A stretch of 16,698 bases of DNA from contig JANXQX010000051.1 in assembly GCA_025353305.1 (NCBI GenBank), positions 1-16,698 on the forward strand, read 5' to 3'. Below, piece after piece: positions 1-7,062 of the stretch. The DNA comes from Holophagaceae bacterium. Lineage in GTDB: Bacteria; Acidobacteriota; Holophagae; Holophagales; Holophagaceae. The position numbers and the translations under genes are program-made. Numbering within the stretch: the first letter of the stretch is position 1; every line of letters begins with the position of its first letter. Under the pieces are notes generated by a model. The model saw only the letters and a program-made list of their open reading frames with translations, had not been told where the DNA came from and made no database searches.

Positions 1-2
1 CA

Positions 3-101
3 GCGAACGGTAGCGTTTTGACCCCTGAACGGGAGGTACACCCCTGGTCCTGGCTCCTGGGGTTCACTGAGGACGCGACCAGTGGCCGCGACGACTCTTA
101 G
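3..101 (+). CDS. Possible C-terminal tail of an upstream gene (partial)
   Basis: One plus-strand frame is open from the window edge to a TAG at 99-101 and would encode about 32 residues ending in ATSGRDDS. Most third positions are G or C, as expected for coding DNA here. I recognise no family. The second half overlaps an imperfect hairpin (74-90) that belongs to the repeat element ahead of the histidine kinase, so part of this frame may be chance. If it is real, a response regulator partner for the downstream kinase would be a natural guess, but nothing in the residues shows that. Confidence 0.22.
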   Translation, partial: ANGSVLTPEREVHPWSWLLGFTEDATSGRDDS

Positions 102-196
102 CGCACCGAAGGCGCCGCTGCCTTGCCTCAAGACACAGGACCCAGGCCAACCGCCCACCGCCCACCGCCCACTGCCCCTTACCCCATACTGTCCCC
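74..196. repeat. Heptad/hairpin intergenic element, copy 1 (degenerate)
   Basis: Two GC-rich inverted repeats occur first: 74-90 (CGCGACC, loop AGT, GGCCGCG, one mismatch) and a decayed one around 101-115 with the GCGCaCC-GAA-GGcGC core. They are followed by a right arm of 7-bp units starting at 147, 154, 161, 168, 175 and 182, consensus CCCACYG. The last unit runs into CTGTCCCC immediately before the ATG at 197. The arrangement matches copies 2-4 (4039-4149, 10800-10904, 14590-14701), but the left arm is hard to see here. Confidence 0.6.
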
Positions 197-1420
197 ATGA
201 AAGTCCACCTTCGCCGGGTCCGCACGCAGCGCATCATTTTCTGGAGCGTCGCGCTGCTGCTCTGCTCGCAGCTGGGCTGGTGGATCAGCCTGCAGGTCCG
301 CGAGACCCAGGCGTTCCAGGATGCGCGCATCAGCCAATTGAAAGCCGGTCGCGCCGAAGCGTGGCAGATGGACACCAAGGACATCCTGGCCCGGCTGCGC
401 GCCTTCCCTGCGGTGGGACAAGGGCCCACCATCCAGGGCCGCGTGGTGGTGGAAGCCCAGGAAGTCAATTTCCCTCCTCTGGAAACAAGGCGCCTCGCCA
501 TCGAGGGACGCTTCCCCTACGTGGCCGTGGTAGCAGAGCCCGTGGCCGATGACGATCCCCCGCTCTTCGATTATTCCGCCTACATCACCCTTCGCAAAGA
601 CCCCTTGGATACCCTGGCCCGGCAGCGCCGGCAGGCATTGTGGATCGTGGCGGCGCAGGGGGGCTTCATGGCCCTGGGGGTTCTGCTGGGGCTCATCTAT
701 ATCTACCGGAAGCTCAACACCGAAATGGAACTCGTGCTGCGCCAGCGGAACTTCATCGCCACGGTCACCCATGAATTGAAGACACCCATCGCGGCGCTGC
801 AGGTCTGGACCGAGACCCTGTTCACCAGGGAGCTCAATGAGGACCGGAAAGCGAGGATCCATGAGCTGATGGGAAAGGATCTGGGGCGTCTCACCGAACT
901 GGTCAGCAATCTGCTGGAGGCGGCCCGGGCTGAGGCAGGGAGTCTGGAACTCAAGCTGGAGCCTCTGGATCTGGAACCGTGGCTGAGATCCGTCTGCGAA
1001 ACCATGGGGAGCCGCCTGGGACCTGGCGCTTTGAACCTGACCATCGAGCTTGGCAGGGACATCTGGGTGATGGCGGACCATAAAGCGCTCGGAACCGTGA
1101 TTGAAAATCTGCTTTCCAACGCCTTCAAATACGCGGACGACCCCCGGCAGACCATCCTGACCCTGGATGGCGACCGGGACGATGTATTCATCGTGGTCTC
1201 AGATCATGGCAATGGAATTGCGGGAAAGGAAATGTCGCGGATCTTCCAGCCATTCTATCGAGTGGGCGATGAACTCACCCGGCAGGTGCCGGGATCGGGT
1301 CTCGGCTTGTTCCTGAGCAAGGAAATAGTCCTGCGTCATCACGGTGAGATCCGGGTGGCCAGCCGGGGAAAAGGGCTGGGTTCCAGTTTCACCATCCGAC
1401 TTCCCAGGCACAACAGGTGA
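197..1420 (+). CDS. Membrane sensor histidine kinase
   Basis: Two-component sensor kinase of 407 residues, expected to autophosphorylate on His and pass the phosphate to a response regulator. Transmembrane helices lie at about residues 13-33 and 146-168, enclosing a roughly 110-residue extracytoplasmic sensor that matches nothing I know. There is no obvious HAMP domain; HisKA follows directly, with phospho-acceptor H192 in THELKTP. The HATPase_c domain shows the N box (N304 in ENLLSNAFKY), the G1 box (D336 in DHGNG) and the G2 box (GSGLGL from 366), so it looks catalytically complete. The 5' side is a heptad repeat right up to the ATG, with no Shine-Dalgarno; I see no better downstream start because the first helix begins near residue 13. 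No response regulator is in the window. An ECF sigma gene starts 24 bp downstream. Confidence 0.9.
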   Translation: MKVHLRRVRTQRIIFWSVALLLCSQLGWWISLQVRETQAFQDARISQLKAGRAEAWQMDTKDILARLRAFPAVGQGPTIQGRVVVEAQEVNFPPLETRRLAIEGRFPYVAVVAEPVADDDPPLFDYSAYITLRKDPLDTLARQRRQALWIVAAQGGFMALGVLLGLIYIYRKLNTEMELVLRQRNFIATVTHELKTPIAALQVWTETLFTRELNEDRKARIHELMGKDLGRLTELVSNLLEAARAEAGSLELKLEPLDLEPWLRSVCETMGSRLGPGALNLTIELGRDIWVMADHKALGTVIENLLSNAFKYADDPRQTILTLDGDRDDVFIVVSDHGNGIAGKEMSRIFQPFYRVGDELTRQVPGSGLGLFLSKEIVLRHHGEIRVASRGKGLGSSFTIRLPRHNR

Positions 1421-1444
1421 CCCTTCCGCGTTAAGATCCCGTGC

Positions 1445-2101
1445 ATGGATTCAACTCAAGAACAGGGACTGATCGCGGCGGCGCGGGCCGGTGACGGCCA
1501 GGCCTTTGCCGAGCTGGTGGCGCCCTCCCTGGGCATGCTGTTCTCCGTGATCCAACGCATCCTTGGCGATCCAGCGGACGCCCAGGACGCCTTTCAGGAA
1601 GCCCTGTTAAGCATCCACCTGGAGTTGGGGAAATTCGAAGGCAAGAGCAAATTCAGCACCTGGGCCTATCGGATCTGCGTGAACGAGGCCTTGATGCTCC
1701 GACGTTCGCGGTTAAGGCGCCGGGAAGATTCCGTTGAAACTTTCCAGCCACGTTTCGGGGACGACGGGCATCACATGGATACGGATTCTGTCCTGGCATG
1801 GCGTCAGGACGCGGAGGCACTGGAAATGGCTGAAAGTCTGCAACTGCGAGCCAAGGTCGTGGAGGGCCTGGACAAGCTCTCGGACGACCAGCGAGCGGTC
1901 TTCGTGCTCAAGGATCTGGAGGGCTGGGATACCGAGGACATCGCCATGCATCTTGGGATTTCCCGCGATCTGGTGCGTCAGCGCCTGCATCGGGCCCACC
2001 TGGGCATGCGGGGGCATCTGATCGCCTTCGCCTCCCAGGTTCGCGGAACCGCAATCGAGAAGTCAGGCACTTCCAAGCGACTGGAAGGAGGCCGCCCATG
2101 A
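1445..2101 (+). CDS. ECF-family RNA polymerase sigma factor
   Basis: Alternative sigma-70 family factor of 218 residues, which recruits RNA polymerase to a small regulon. Region 2 spans about residues 15-90, including the DAQDAFQEALLSIH and FSTWAYRICVNEA motifs that bind the -10 element and core enzyme. An acidic, variable linker follows. Region 4 spans about 138-190, with the helix-turn-helix segment DIAMHLGISRDLVRQRLHRA reading the -35 element. Regions 1 and 3 are absent, as in group 4 (ECF) sigmas. The C-terminal tail of about 25 residues after region 4 is unrecognised. Its stop overlaps the anti-sigma start (ATGA, 2098-2101), so the two are translationally coupled. The start has no convincing Shine-Dalgarno; coupling to the kinase ending 24 bp upstream is possible. 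The ChrR-like partner suggests an RpoE/ChrR-type factor. Confidence 0.92.
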   Translation: MDSTQEQGLIAAARAGDGQAFAELVAPSLGMLFSVIQRILGDPADAQDAFQEALLSIHLELGKFEGKSKFSTWAYRICVNEALMLRRSRLRRREDSVETFQPRFGDDGHHMDTDSVLAWRQDAEALEMAESLQLRAKVVEGLDKLSDDQRAVFVLKDLEGWDTEDIAMHLGISRDLVRQRLHRAHLGMRGHLIAFASQVRGTAIEKSGTSKRLEGGRP

Positions 2102-2913
2102 ACATGATGCTCACCTGCGAGGATGTCCTGCGGCTCATTCCGGATTATCAGGAGTTCGCGCTGACCCCCAGCCTACGGCTGCGGTTCGGCCTCCATCTGA
2201 AATTGTGCAAGCCCTGCCGCGTGATGCTGGAGTCGCTGCAAGCCATTCCCAATATCTTCCGGCGCGCCATTTCTGATGATGCCTTGGTTCCTTCCTCCGA
2301 AGGCAGAAAGGCCTTGGATGCAGTCATGGTCCGGCTCCAGGCTGGAGGCCGCGTCACAACCCATGGCGGGCGTTCTCAAATCGAACGATGTTCTGCCCAC
2401 CCGATCCCGATGTTCCTGGAAAAGGTCATTTCCGAAGGCTCCGCGGATGGACCGATGCGCATGATGGCCCGGGCCTACGATGCGATCCAGGAGCGGGGCC
2501 GCGCGTTGGCAAATGAGCCCTTTCTTCCGGAATCCGTGTTGAACGACCTGCCGCCGCTTGAAAAGTGGAGATGGTCGAAAACCCTCCTGAACGGTTGCAG
2601 CACCGCCATGCTCGCGAAGGACCCCGACACGGGCGCCAGTCTGCACATGATCCTGTTGCCCCCAGGGCAGCGATTCCCGGACCACCGGCACCAATGCGAT
2701 GAGCATGTGCTCGTGTTGTCCGGCCAGGTCGAAGACGCGCTTTGCTACGGTGTTGCCGGAGACTGGTTCCATCAAGAACCAGGCACGGATCACCGGGAAT
2801 TGCAGGGACGCGGGACGGATGTCTGCTGGACCCTCACGCGGCTGGAAGGCCCTGGCGTGCGCTTGAGCGGTTGGCGTGGGGCCATCCAATCCATCGTTGA
2901 ACGAGTATCGTAA
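2098..2913 (+). CDS. ChrR-type zinc-finger/cupin anti-sigma factor
   Basis: Predicted cytoplasmic anti-sigma factor of 271 residues, expected to sequester the ECF factor encoded just upstream. The N-terminal zinc-binding anti-sigma domain has C7, H33, C37 and C40, i.e. C-x25-H-x3-C-x2-C, the ZAS/zf-HC2 spacing. The C-terminus is a cupin: motif 1 has H196, H198 and E202 (HxHx3E) and motif 2 ends with P228-G229 and H232, so a metal site is intact. This ZAS plus cupin layout is that of Rhodobacter ChrR, which responds to singlet oxygen and peroxides. About 100 residues (50-150) join the two domains, so the protein is longer than ChrR (around 210). No membrane helix is visible. The cupin could sense a metabolite or metal rather than an oxidant. 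Its stop is 9 bp before the moeA start. Confidence 0.85.
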   Translation: MNMMLTCEDVLRLIPDYQEFALTPSLRLRFGLHLKLCKPCRVMLESLQAIPNIFRRAISDDALVPSSEGRKALDAVMVRLQAGGRVTTHGGRSQIERCSAHPIPMFLEKVISEGSADGPMRMMARAYDAIQERGRALANEPFLPESVLNDLPPLEKWRWSKTLLNGCSTAMLAKDPDTGASLHMILLPPGQRFPDHRHQCDEHVLVLSGQVEDALCYGVAGDWFHQEPGTDHRELQGRGTDVCWTLTRLEGPGVRLSGWRGAIQSIVERVS

Positions 2914-2922
2914 TATCACGCG

Positions 2923-4044
2923 ATGAACGAGCCGCTAATCCCCCTGGATGAAGCCCTGGCAATGATTCGCGCCGCCATTCCGCACAAGGGTCTGGCCCGG
3001 ATCATTGCCGATCGCGACGACCCCGCCTTGGACCGCAGCGCCATGGACGGCGCGGCCCTGCGCTGCGCCGATGGGGACGCGCCGCGAACGCTCATCGGAA
3101 CTCTATTCGCGGGGGATGATCCTTCAACCTTCCACATTGGACCCCTTGAAGCGCTGCGAATCATGACCGGCGCCGTTGTGCCTGCGGGCGCGGACGCGGT
3201 GGTGCCCGTGGAAGAACTGCGCATTGAAGGCAACCAGCTCCTTCTTTCACGGCTTCCGAGACCAGGCGAAGCCATCCGCCCGCGGGGTTCCCAGGCCAAG
3301 GCCGGGGCAGTGCTCCTACCCGACGGAACCCAATTCACCGCGGCCCGGGCGGGCCTATCGGCCCAGGTGGGGATGAGCCTCGAATCGCCGCTTCGCATCC
3401 AGGTGGGAATCGCCAGCACCGGGGATGAGCTTGTCGAAGCACCCCTGCCCCACCAGATCCGCGATTCCAACGGCCCCATGCTCACCGCCCTGGCCCACCG
3501 CCTGGGCGCAGATGCGAGGAAACTGCCCAGCCTGCCGGATGATCCAGAAGCCCTCAGGCAACGCTTCTCAAATCTCGGCGAGGTCCAGGTGCTGCTCACC
3601 AGCGGCGGTGTGAGCATGGGCGAAAAGGATTATCTACCCGATGTGCTGAAGGAACTCGGCGCCAACATCCTTTTTCACAAGATCCGGCTGAAACCCGGCA
3701 AACCCATGCTGGTGGCCATTCTTGGAGACCGCGTGATCCTGGGCCTGCCCGGCAATCCCCAAAGCGCCTACCTCAATGCTTTGCTGTTCCTGCCCCCGGT
3801 GCTCAGCCGGCTTGAAGGCCGTTCCGAGACCGATCCATGGAAACGGGGCCAGCTCGTAGAAGCCGTGAAGAATCGGGGCGAACGCCCCCTGTTGCTGCCC
3901 TGCACGCTTCAGGATGACCGCCTGCTGCCCCTGCGCTCCAAAGGCAGTGGTGATCTCATCGCATTGGCGCAGGCCGATGCGTGTGCCTGGATTCCCGAAG
4001 GCGGCATGGAGACAGGGGAGACGAGGTACCTCCAAGTAATCTAG
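2923..4044 (+). CDS. moeA: Molybdopterin molybdenumtransferase MoeA
   Basis: Inserts molybdate into adenylylated molybdopterin, the last common step of molybdenum cofactor synthesis, in the cytosol. It has 373 residues, slightly shorter than usual (about 390-410). Family signatures in order: DRSAMDG at 37-43, the MTGAVVPAGADAVV stretch near 84-97, RPRGSQAKAG, the GIASTGDELVE opening of the MoCF-binding domain near 163, SGGVSMGEKDY near 228, then KPGKPM and GLPGNPQSA. A short C-terminal domain IV follows. No other cofactor genes (moaA, moaC, mogA, mobA) are in the window. It starts 9 bp after the anti-sigma stop without a clear Shine-Dalgarno, so it is probably co-transcribed and re-initiated. 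The stop codon TAG lies in the register of the TAGG heptads of repeat copy 2. Confidence 0.95.
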   Translation: MNEPLIPLDEALAMIRAAIPHKGLARIIADRDDPALDRSAMDGAALRCADGDAPRTLIGTLFAGDDPSTFHIGPLEALRIMTGAVVPAGADAVVPVEELRIEGNQLLLSRLPRPGEAIRPRGSQAKAGAVLLPDGTQFTAARAGLSAQVGMSLESPLRIQVGIASTGDELVEAPLPHQIRDSNGPMLTALAHRLGADARKLPSLPDDPEALRQRFSNLGEVQVLLTSGGVSMGEKDYLPDVLKELGANILFHKIRLKPGKPMLVAILGDRVILGLPGNPQSAYLNALLFLPPVLSRLEGRSETDPWKRGQLVEAVKNRGERPLLLPCTLQDDRLLPLRSKGSGDLIALAQADACAWIPEGGMETGETRYLQVI

Positions 4045-4149
4045 GCTGTCTGCCGTAGGCAGTAGGCTTTAGGCCAAGCAACAAAGGTCGCGCCGGAGGC
4101 GCGCTCCGAATCACCTACAGCCTACCGCCCACAGCCCACAGCCAATTCC
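4039..4149. repeat. Heptad/hairpin intergenic element, copy 2 (TAGG/CCTA type)
   Basis: Fills the whole gap between the converging moeA and mtnA stops. The left arm has TAGG at the end of 7-bp units starting at 4039, 4053, 4060 and 4067 (the unit at 4046 has decayed). The right arm has CCTACAG-like units at 4114, 4121, 4128 and 4135, in mirror orientation. The core hairpin at 4089-4103 is CGCGCC-GGA-GGCGCG, and a smaller one at 4050-4062 is CTGCC-GTA-GGCAG. In RNA from either strand the arms can also pair, which would make one long imperfect stem. It probably serves as a two-way transcription end for these convergent genes, although there is no U-tract. Confidence 0.75.
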
Positions 4150-5163
4150 TCACACGCCCCGAGCGAGCTTTCCGGCCTTCAATTCCGCCTGGCTGATGAC
4201 CCCTCGGTCGAGCACCAGGCTTGTCACCAATTCCACCGGCGTCACATCGAAGGAGGGGTTGAAAACCTCGGTCCCTTCCGGCGCCCATTGCAGCTCCCGG
4301 AAACCCAGCACTTCCGGGGCGCCCCGTTCTTCGATGGGGATGTCGCTGCCGCGTTCGCAATGGGTGTCCACGGTTGAATAGGGCGCCACGGGATGGAAGG
4401 GGACACCGTGGAAATGCGCCTGCACGGCGAGTCCATAGGTGCCCACCTTATTGGCGAAGTCACCGTTCATGGCGATGCGGTCGGCGCCCACCAGAACTCT
4501 TGCCACGCGGCCTTCCCGCATCAGGATGGCGGCCATGCTGTCGGTGATGAGCGTATGGGGGATCTCCAGCTTTTCCAGCTCCCAGGTCGTGAGCCGCGCG
4601 CCCTGAAGCAATGGCCGGGTTTCATCCACGAAGACATGGATGCGCTTGTTTTGCAGGTGCGCCTTTTGGATCACACCGAGCGCCGTCCCCACGCCCACGG
4701 TGGCAAGGCCTCCGGTGTTGCAGTGCGTGAGCAGCGATTCGCCACCCTTGATGAGCGCCGCGCCATGCTCCGCCATGCGCTCGCACAGCAGCACGTCCTC
4801 CAGGAAAATATGTTCGGCCTCGAGGACCAGATCATCCTTGGAACCGCCGCGCTCCAGCACGTGCCGCAGGCGGTCCAGCGCCCACATCAGGTTCACCGCC
4901 GTGGGTCTAGCCCGGCGCAGCCAGAGAGCATCGCTCTCGAGTTGGGCGTGGGAGGCGCCACCCTCGGCGATGCAGGCGAGGCAGAGGGCCGCCGCGACCC
5001 CCAACAGGGGGGCACCGCGCACTTTCAATTTCTGGATGGCCTCGATCATGGCCCGTGGACCGGTGACATCCACCCAGACTTCAGCCCCAGGCAGAAGCGT
5101 CTGGTCCAGGATGGAAAGCCGCTTGCCATCGAAGCGCAGGGCGAGGGACTGGAGGGCTCTCAT
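4150..5163 (-). CDS. mtnA: S-methyl-5-thioribose-1-phosphate isomerase MtnA
   Basis: Converts the aldose 5-methylthioribose-1-phosphate to the ketose methylthioribulose-1-phosphate in salvage of methylthioadenosine; some homologues also act on 5-deoxyribose-1-phosphate. It has 337 residues, within the normal range. It shows the RGAP motif at 49-52, the catalytic cysteine C148 in THCNTGG, ETRPLLQGARLT around 181-192, and the catalytic aspartate D228 in VGADRIAMNGDFANK; this separates it from the related eIF2B subunits. The start overlaps the upstream aldolase stop (ATGA, 5163-5160), giving tight translational coupling. No mtnK, mtnP, mtnC, mtnD or mtnE is in the window. With only the isomerase and an aldolase present, the truncated, DHAP-forming version of the pathway is the better fit. 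Confidence 0.95.
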   Translation of the reverse strand: MRALQSLALRFDGKRLSILDQTLLPGAEVWVDVTGPRAMIEAIQKLKVRGAPLLGVAAALCLACIAEGGASHAQLESDALWLRRARPTAVNLMWALDRLRHVLERGGSKDDLVLEAEHIFLEDVLLCERMAEHGAALIKGGESLLTHCNTGGLATVGVGTALGVIQKAHLQNKRIHVFVDETRPLLQGARLTTWELEKLEIPHTLITDSMAAILMREGRVARVLVGADRIAMNGDFANKVGTYGLAVQAHFHGVPFHPVAPYSTVDTHCERGSDIPIEERGAPEVLGFRELQWAPEGTEVFNPSFDVTPVELVTSLVLDRGVISQAELKAGKLARGV

Positions 5164-5810
5164 AAAATTTTTGGCCCATGCTTGGCTCTGAGTTCGCGCA
5201 GCGCAGCCAGTTCAGCATCAGGCATTGGGCGCAACCCGCCGAGTTCCACTGCGGATTTCAGGATCTGGCACACGTGTTCCAACCTCTCGATGCCGTTGTA
5301 GGCGTCCTCTATGGTCTCACCCCAGCACAGCGCCCCATGGCGCGCCAGGATCATCAGACGGAACTGCGGGAGGAATCTTGCCAATGCTTCTCCCATGGCC
5401 GCTGTGCCGGGCCTGGAGTAAGGCACGATGGGAATGCGGCCCGCCGCTAGGATGACTTCAGGCAAGGACTCGTCGGGCAGATAGTCAAGCTCAGGCCGCG
5501 CCACGCTCCAGGCGATGGCCGTGGGTGGATGGGCGTGAATCACGCAGCAGGCTTCGGGGCAGGCGCGGTACACGGCCAGGTGCATAAGCCGCTCGCTGCT
5601 GGGCTTGCCCCTGATCACGATGCCACTCAGCTGCATGAAGGCCATATCTTCCACCCTCAGCTTGGCCTTGTTGACGCCAGTCGGCGTGATGGCGATGCGG
5701 TTGAAGGGCAAACGGTAGGAGATGTTGCCATCCGCCGCCGCCAGCAGATTGCGATCGTGAAGGCGGCGGCAAGATTCAACGATGGATTTCAGGATTCCAG
5801 GTTCATCCAT
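5160..5810 (-). CDS. Class II aldolase (FucA/Ald2-like; less likely MtnB dehydratase)
   Basis: Zinc-dependent class II aldolase/adducin family protein of 216 residues. The active site aligns almost residue for residue with E. coli L-fuculose-phosphate aldolase: E73 as the acid/base, H92 and H94 in the HAH motif, and H158 as the third zinc ligand (E73, H92, H94 and H155 in FucA). The phosphate-binding parts are GNIS (29-31) and the TGVN segment near 44-47. The overlapping mtnA gene points to a substrate made by MtnA: either cleavage of 5-methylthioribulose-1-phosphate or 5-deoxyribulose-1-phosphate to DHAP plus an aldehyde (Ald2 role), or dehydration of the former (MtnB role). The two roles share a fold and a catalytic Glu, so sequence alone does not decide it. 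The absence of mtnC/D/E nearby and the FucA-like GRIPIVPYSRPGT segment lean towards aldolase. The start lies 4 bp after the preceding gene's stop. Confidence 0.85.
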   Translation of the reverse strand: MDEPGILKSIVESCRRLHDRNLLAAADGNISYRLPFNRIAITPTGVNKAKLRVEDMAFMQLSGIVIRGKPSSERLMHLAVYRACPEACCVIHAHPPTAIAWSVARPELDYLPDESLPEVILAAGRIPIVPYSRPGTAAMGEALARFLPQFRLMILARHGALCWGETIEDAYNGIERLEHVCQILKSAVELGGLRPMPDAELAALRELRAKHGPKIL

Positions 5811-5814
5811 GCCA

Positions 5815-6390
5815 TCAGGATGACGGATTCAGGGCCGACTTGGGAGGCCGCTTCAAAATCAAGGCCAGCAGTGTGTCTCCGATGAGCAGCACCATGAGCA
5901 TTACCGCGCAAAAAACGATCCGGTAGCTCCAGTTGCCTGGGAACTGAGCTTTCAAAAACCAGAGCCGGTCATGGGCCAGGTTGATGTTGAGCGGCGCCGG
6001 GGTCAGGTAATGGCTGATGGGCACCAGGGCGATGAAGAGCGCCAATGCCAGGAACGGCGCGCTGCGGGGCAGCCCCGTGCGGCGCAGGTAGAAAAAGGCG
6101 GCCAGGGGCGGCAGGCTGTGGACCACGACTGAAGTCCAGCCGGTGTGGCCGCTGCGGATCACTTCGATCAGATAAGCCGGATCACCGATGCAGGCGTGCC
6201 AGAGAAAGCCCATTCCCACCACGCGAGGGGAGTCGATCCAGAGCCCCGCGATGATGCAGAAGCTCGCCATGTTGCAGCCCCATAGCAGTTCGGGAAGGGT
6301 ACCCAGCCGCCATTTAACCAAAGCATGGACAGCCATGGATAGAAGCAACAGAAGCGCGGTCCGGCGGTACCAGTTGTCGGGGGAATCCAT
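5815..6390 (-). CDS. Multi-pass membrane protein of unknown function
   Basis: I do not recognise a specific family. The 191-residue product is strongly hydrophobic, with about six likely transmembrane segments (near 11-28, 33-51, 56-74, 85-102, 109-129 and 155-179). Histidines sit in or next to membrane segments (H65, H91, H127), as do an Asn and Cys in the second one (GCNMASFC). The last loop has LAHDRLWFLKAQFPGNW. The general look recalls the YwaF/TMEM164-type integral membrane proteins, but I cannot confirm that. Its stop is 4 bp before the aldolase start, so it is probably the first gene of a three-gene transcript with the aldolase and mtnA. Transport of a salvage-pathway product is conceivable but unsupported. 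Confidence 0.75.
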   Translation of the reverse strand: MDSPDNWYRRTALLLLLSMAVHALVKWRLGTLPELLWGCNMASFCIIAGLWIDSPRVVGMGFLWHACIGDPAYLIEVIRSGHTGWTSVVVHSLPPLAAFFYLRRTGLPRSAPFLALALFIALVPISHYLTPAPLNINLAHDRLWFLKAQFPGNWSYRIVFCAVMLMVLLIGDTLLALILKRPPKSALNPSS

Positions 6391-6462
6391 GTCGATGCCT
6401 ACGTTCGCGCGAAGTGCCTGTTTCGTAATATTCCCAGTGGCATCGGGGCCGTTGCAGTCGCC

Positions 6463-7002
6463 CTAAGCGGGTTCGGGCCGGGCCTCTTCGCCCAACTTCG
6501 TCGCGAGGTGCTTCAAATAGTTCTCCAGGGTCGCGTGGTACCCGATGACGAATTTCCCGACCACCTTGAAGACCGGATTCGATACCCAGCCATCCTCCAT
6601 GATCGTGATCCGGGTGCCCGCGCCTTCTGGTTTCAGCATGTAGGTCCAGGTGCCGCCAAAGGGCCCGCCGGAATCCACGATCAAGCGCACGAGCTTTTGG
6701 TTGGGGACGGCTTCCACCGTTTCGTAGCTCATCCGTTGGCCATTCTTGAACTGGTCTTGCCAGACGGCGTGGCCATGCGCATCCGCAAGCCTTACGGTGG
6801 CGGCCACATCGCTTCGCAAAGTCGGATCCTCGGCGTGGTTTGAGATGACGGCCCACACCACGTCAGGAGTAGTCCTCGTCAATTTGAGCGAACGGGAGGC
6901 GTGGTGCTCGCGGGGAAGGAGAAACCCCATGAATGCGACGAGAGCTAGGAATCCTGCAAGGGAGCCCAGGATCCAAAGCAGGATTTTCGACACGGGATGC
7001 AT
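6463..7002 (-). CDS. Membrane-anchored SRPBCC (START-like) domain protein
   Basis: A 179-residue protein with one N-terminal transmembrane helix (about 7-29, LLWILGSLAGFLALVAFMGF) followed by an SRPBCC/polyketide-cyclase-like domain. The domain starts with REHHASRSLKLTRTTPDVVWAVIS and continues through WTYMLKPEGAGTRITIMEDG, with a long C-terminal helix (FVIGYHATLENYLKHLATKL) as is usual for this fold. These domains bind hydrophobic ligands or lipids in a deep cavity; the ligand here is unknown. The domain should face the periplasm if the helix acts as an uncleaved anchor. It is separated from rsmI by a terminator-like hairpin, and 72 bp separates it from the membrane protein downstream, so it may be transcribed on its own. 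Confidence 0.8.
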   Translation of the reverse strand: MHPVSKILLWILGSLAGFLALVAFMGFLLPREHHASRSLKLTRTTPDVVWAVISNHAEDPTLRSDVAATVRLADAHGHAVWQDQFKNGQRMSYETVEAVPNQKLVRLIVDSGGPFGGTWTYMLKPEGAGTRITIMEDGWVSNPVFKVVGKFVIGYHATLENYLKHLATKLGEEARPEPA

Positions 7003-7030
7003 AGTGGACTCGATGAAGTCGGGAAAAGGT

Positions 7031-7056
7031 GGGTTGATGCTAAGAGCATCAAGCCC
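7031..7056 (-). terminator. Intrinsic terminator after rsmI
   Basis: Read on the minus strand: GGG, a bulged C, then TTGATGCT, loop CTT, AGCATCAA and CCC, giving an 11-bp stem with one bulge. A short T-run (CACCTTTT) follows a few bases later. It starts 6 bp after the rsmI stop and lies before the SRPBCC gene start, the right place to end rsmI transcription. Confidence 0.65.
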
Positions 7057-7062
7057 AGGATG

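Noticed and set aside
179..1081. Minus-strand open frame of 300 codons opposite the histidine kinase
   Set aside because: Antisense of a complete kinase gene with HisKA and ATPase motifs.
4393..5301. Plus-strand open frame of 302 codons opposite mtnA and the aldolase
   Set aside because: It crosses the junction of two well-supported minus-strand genes and has no recognisable motif.
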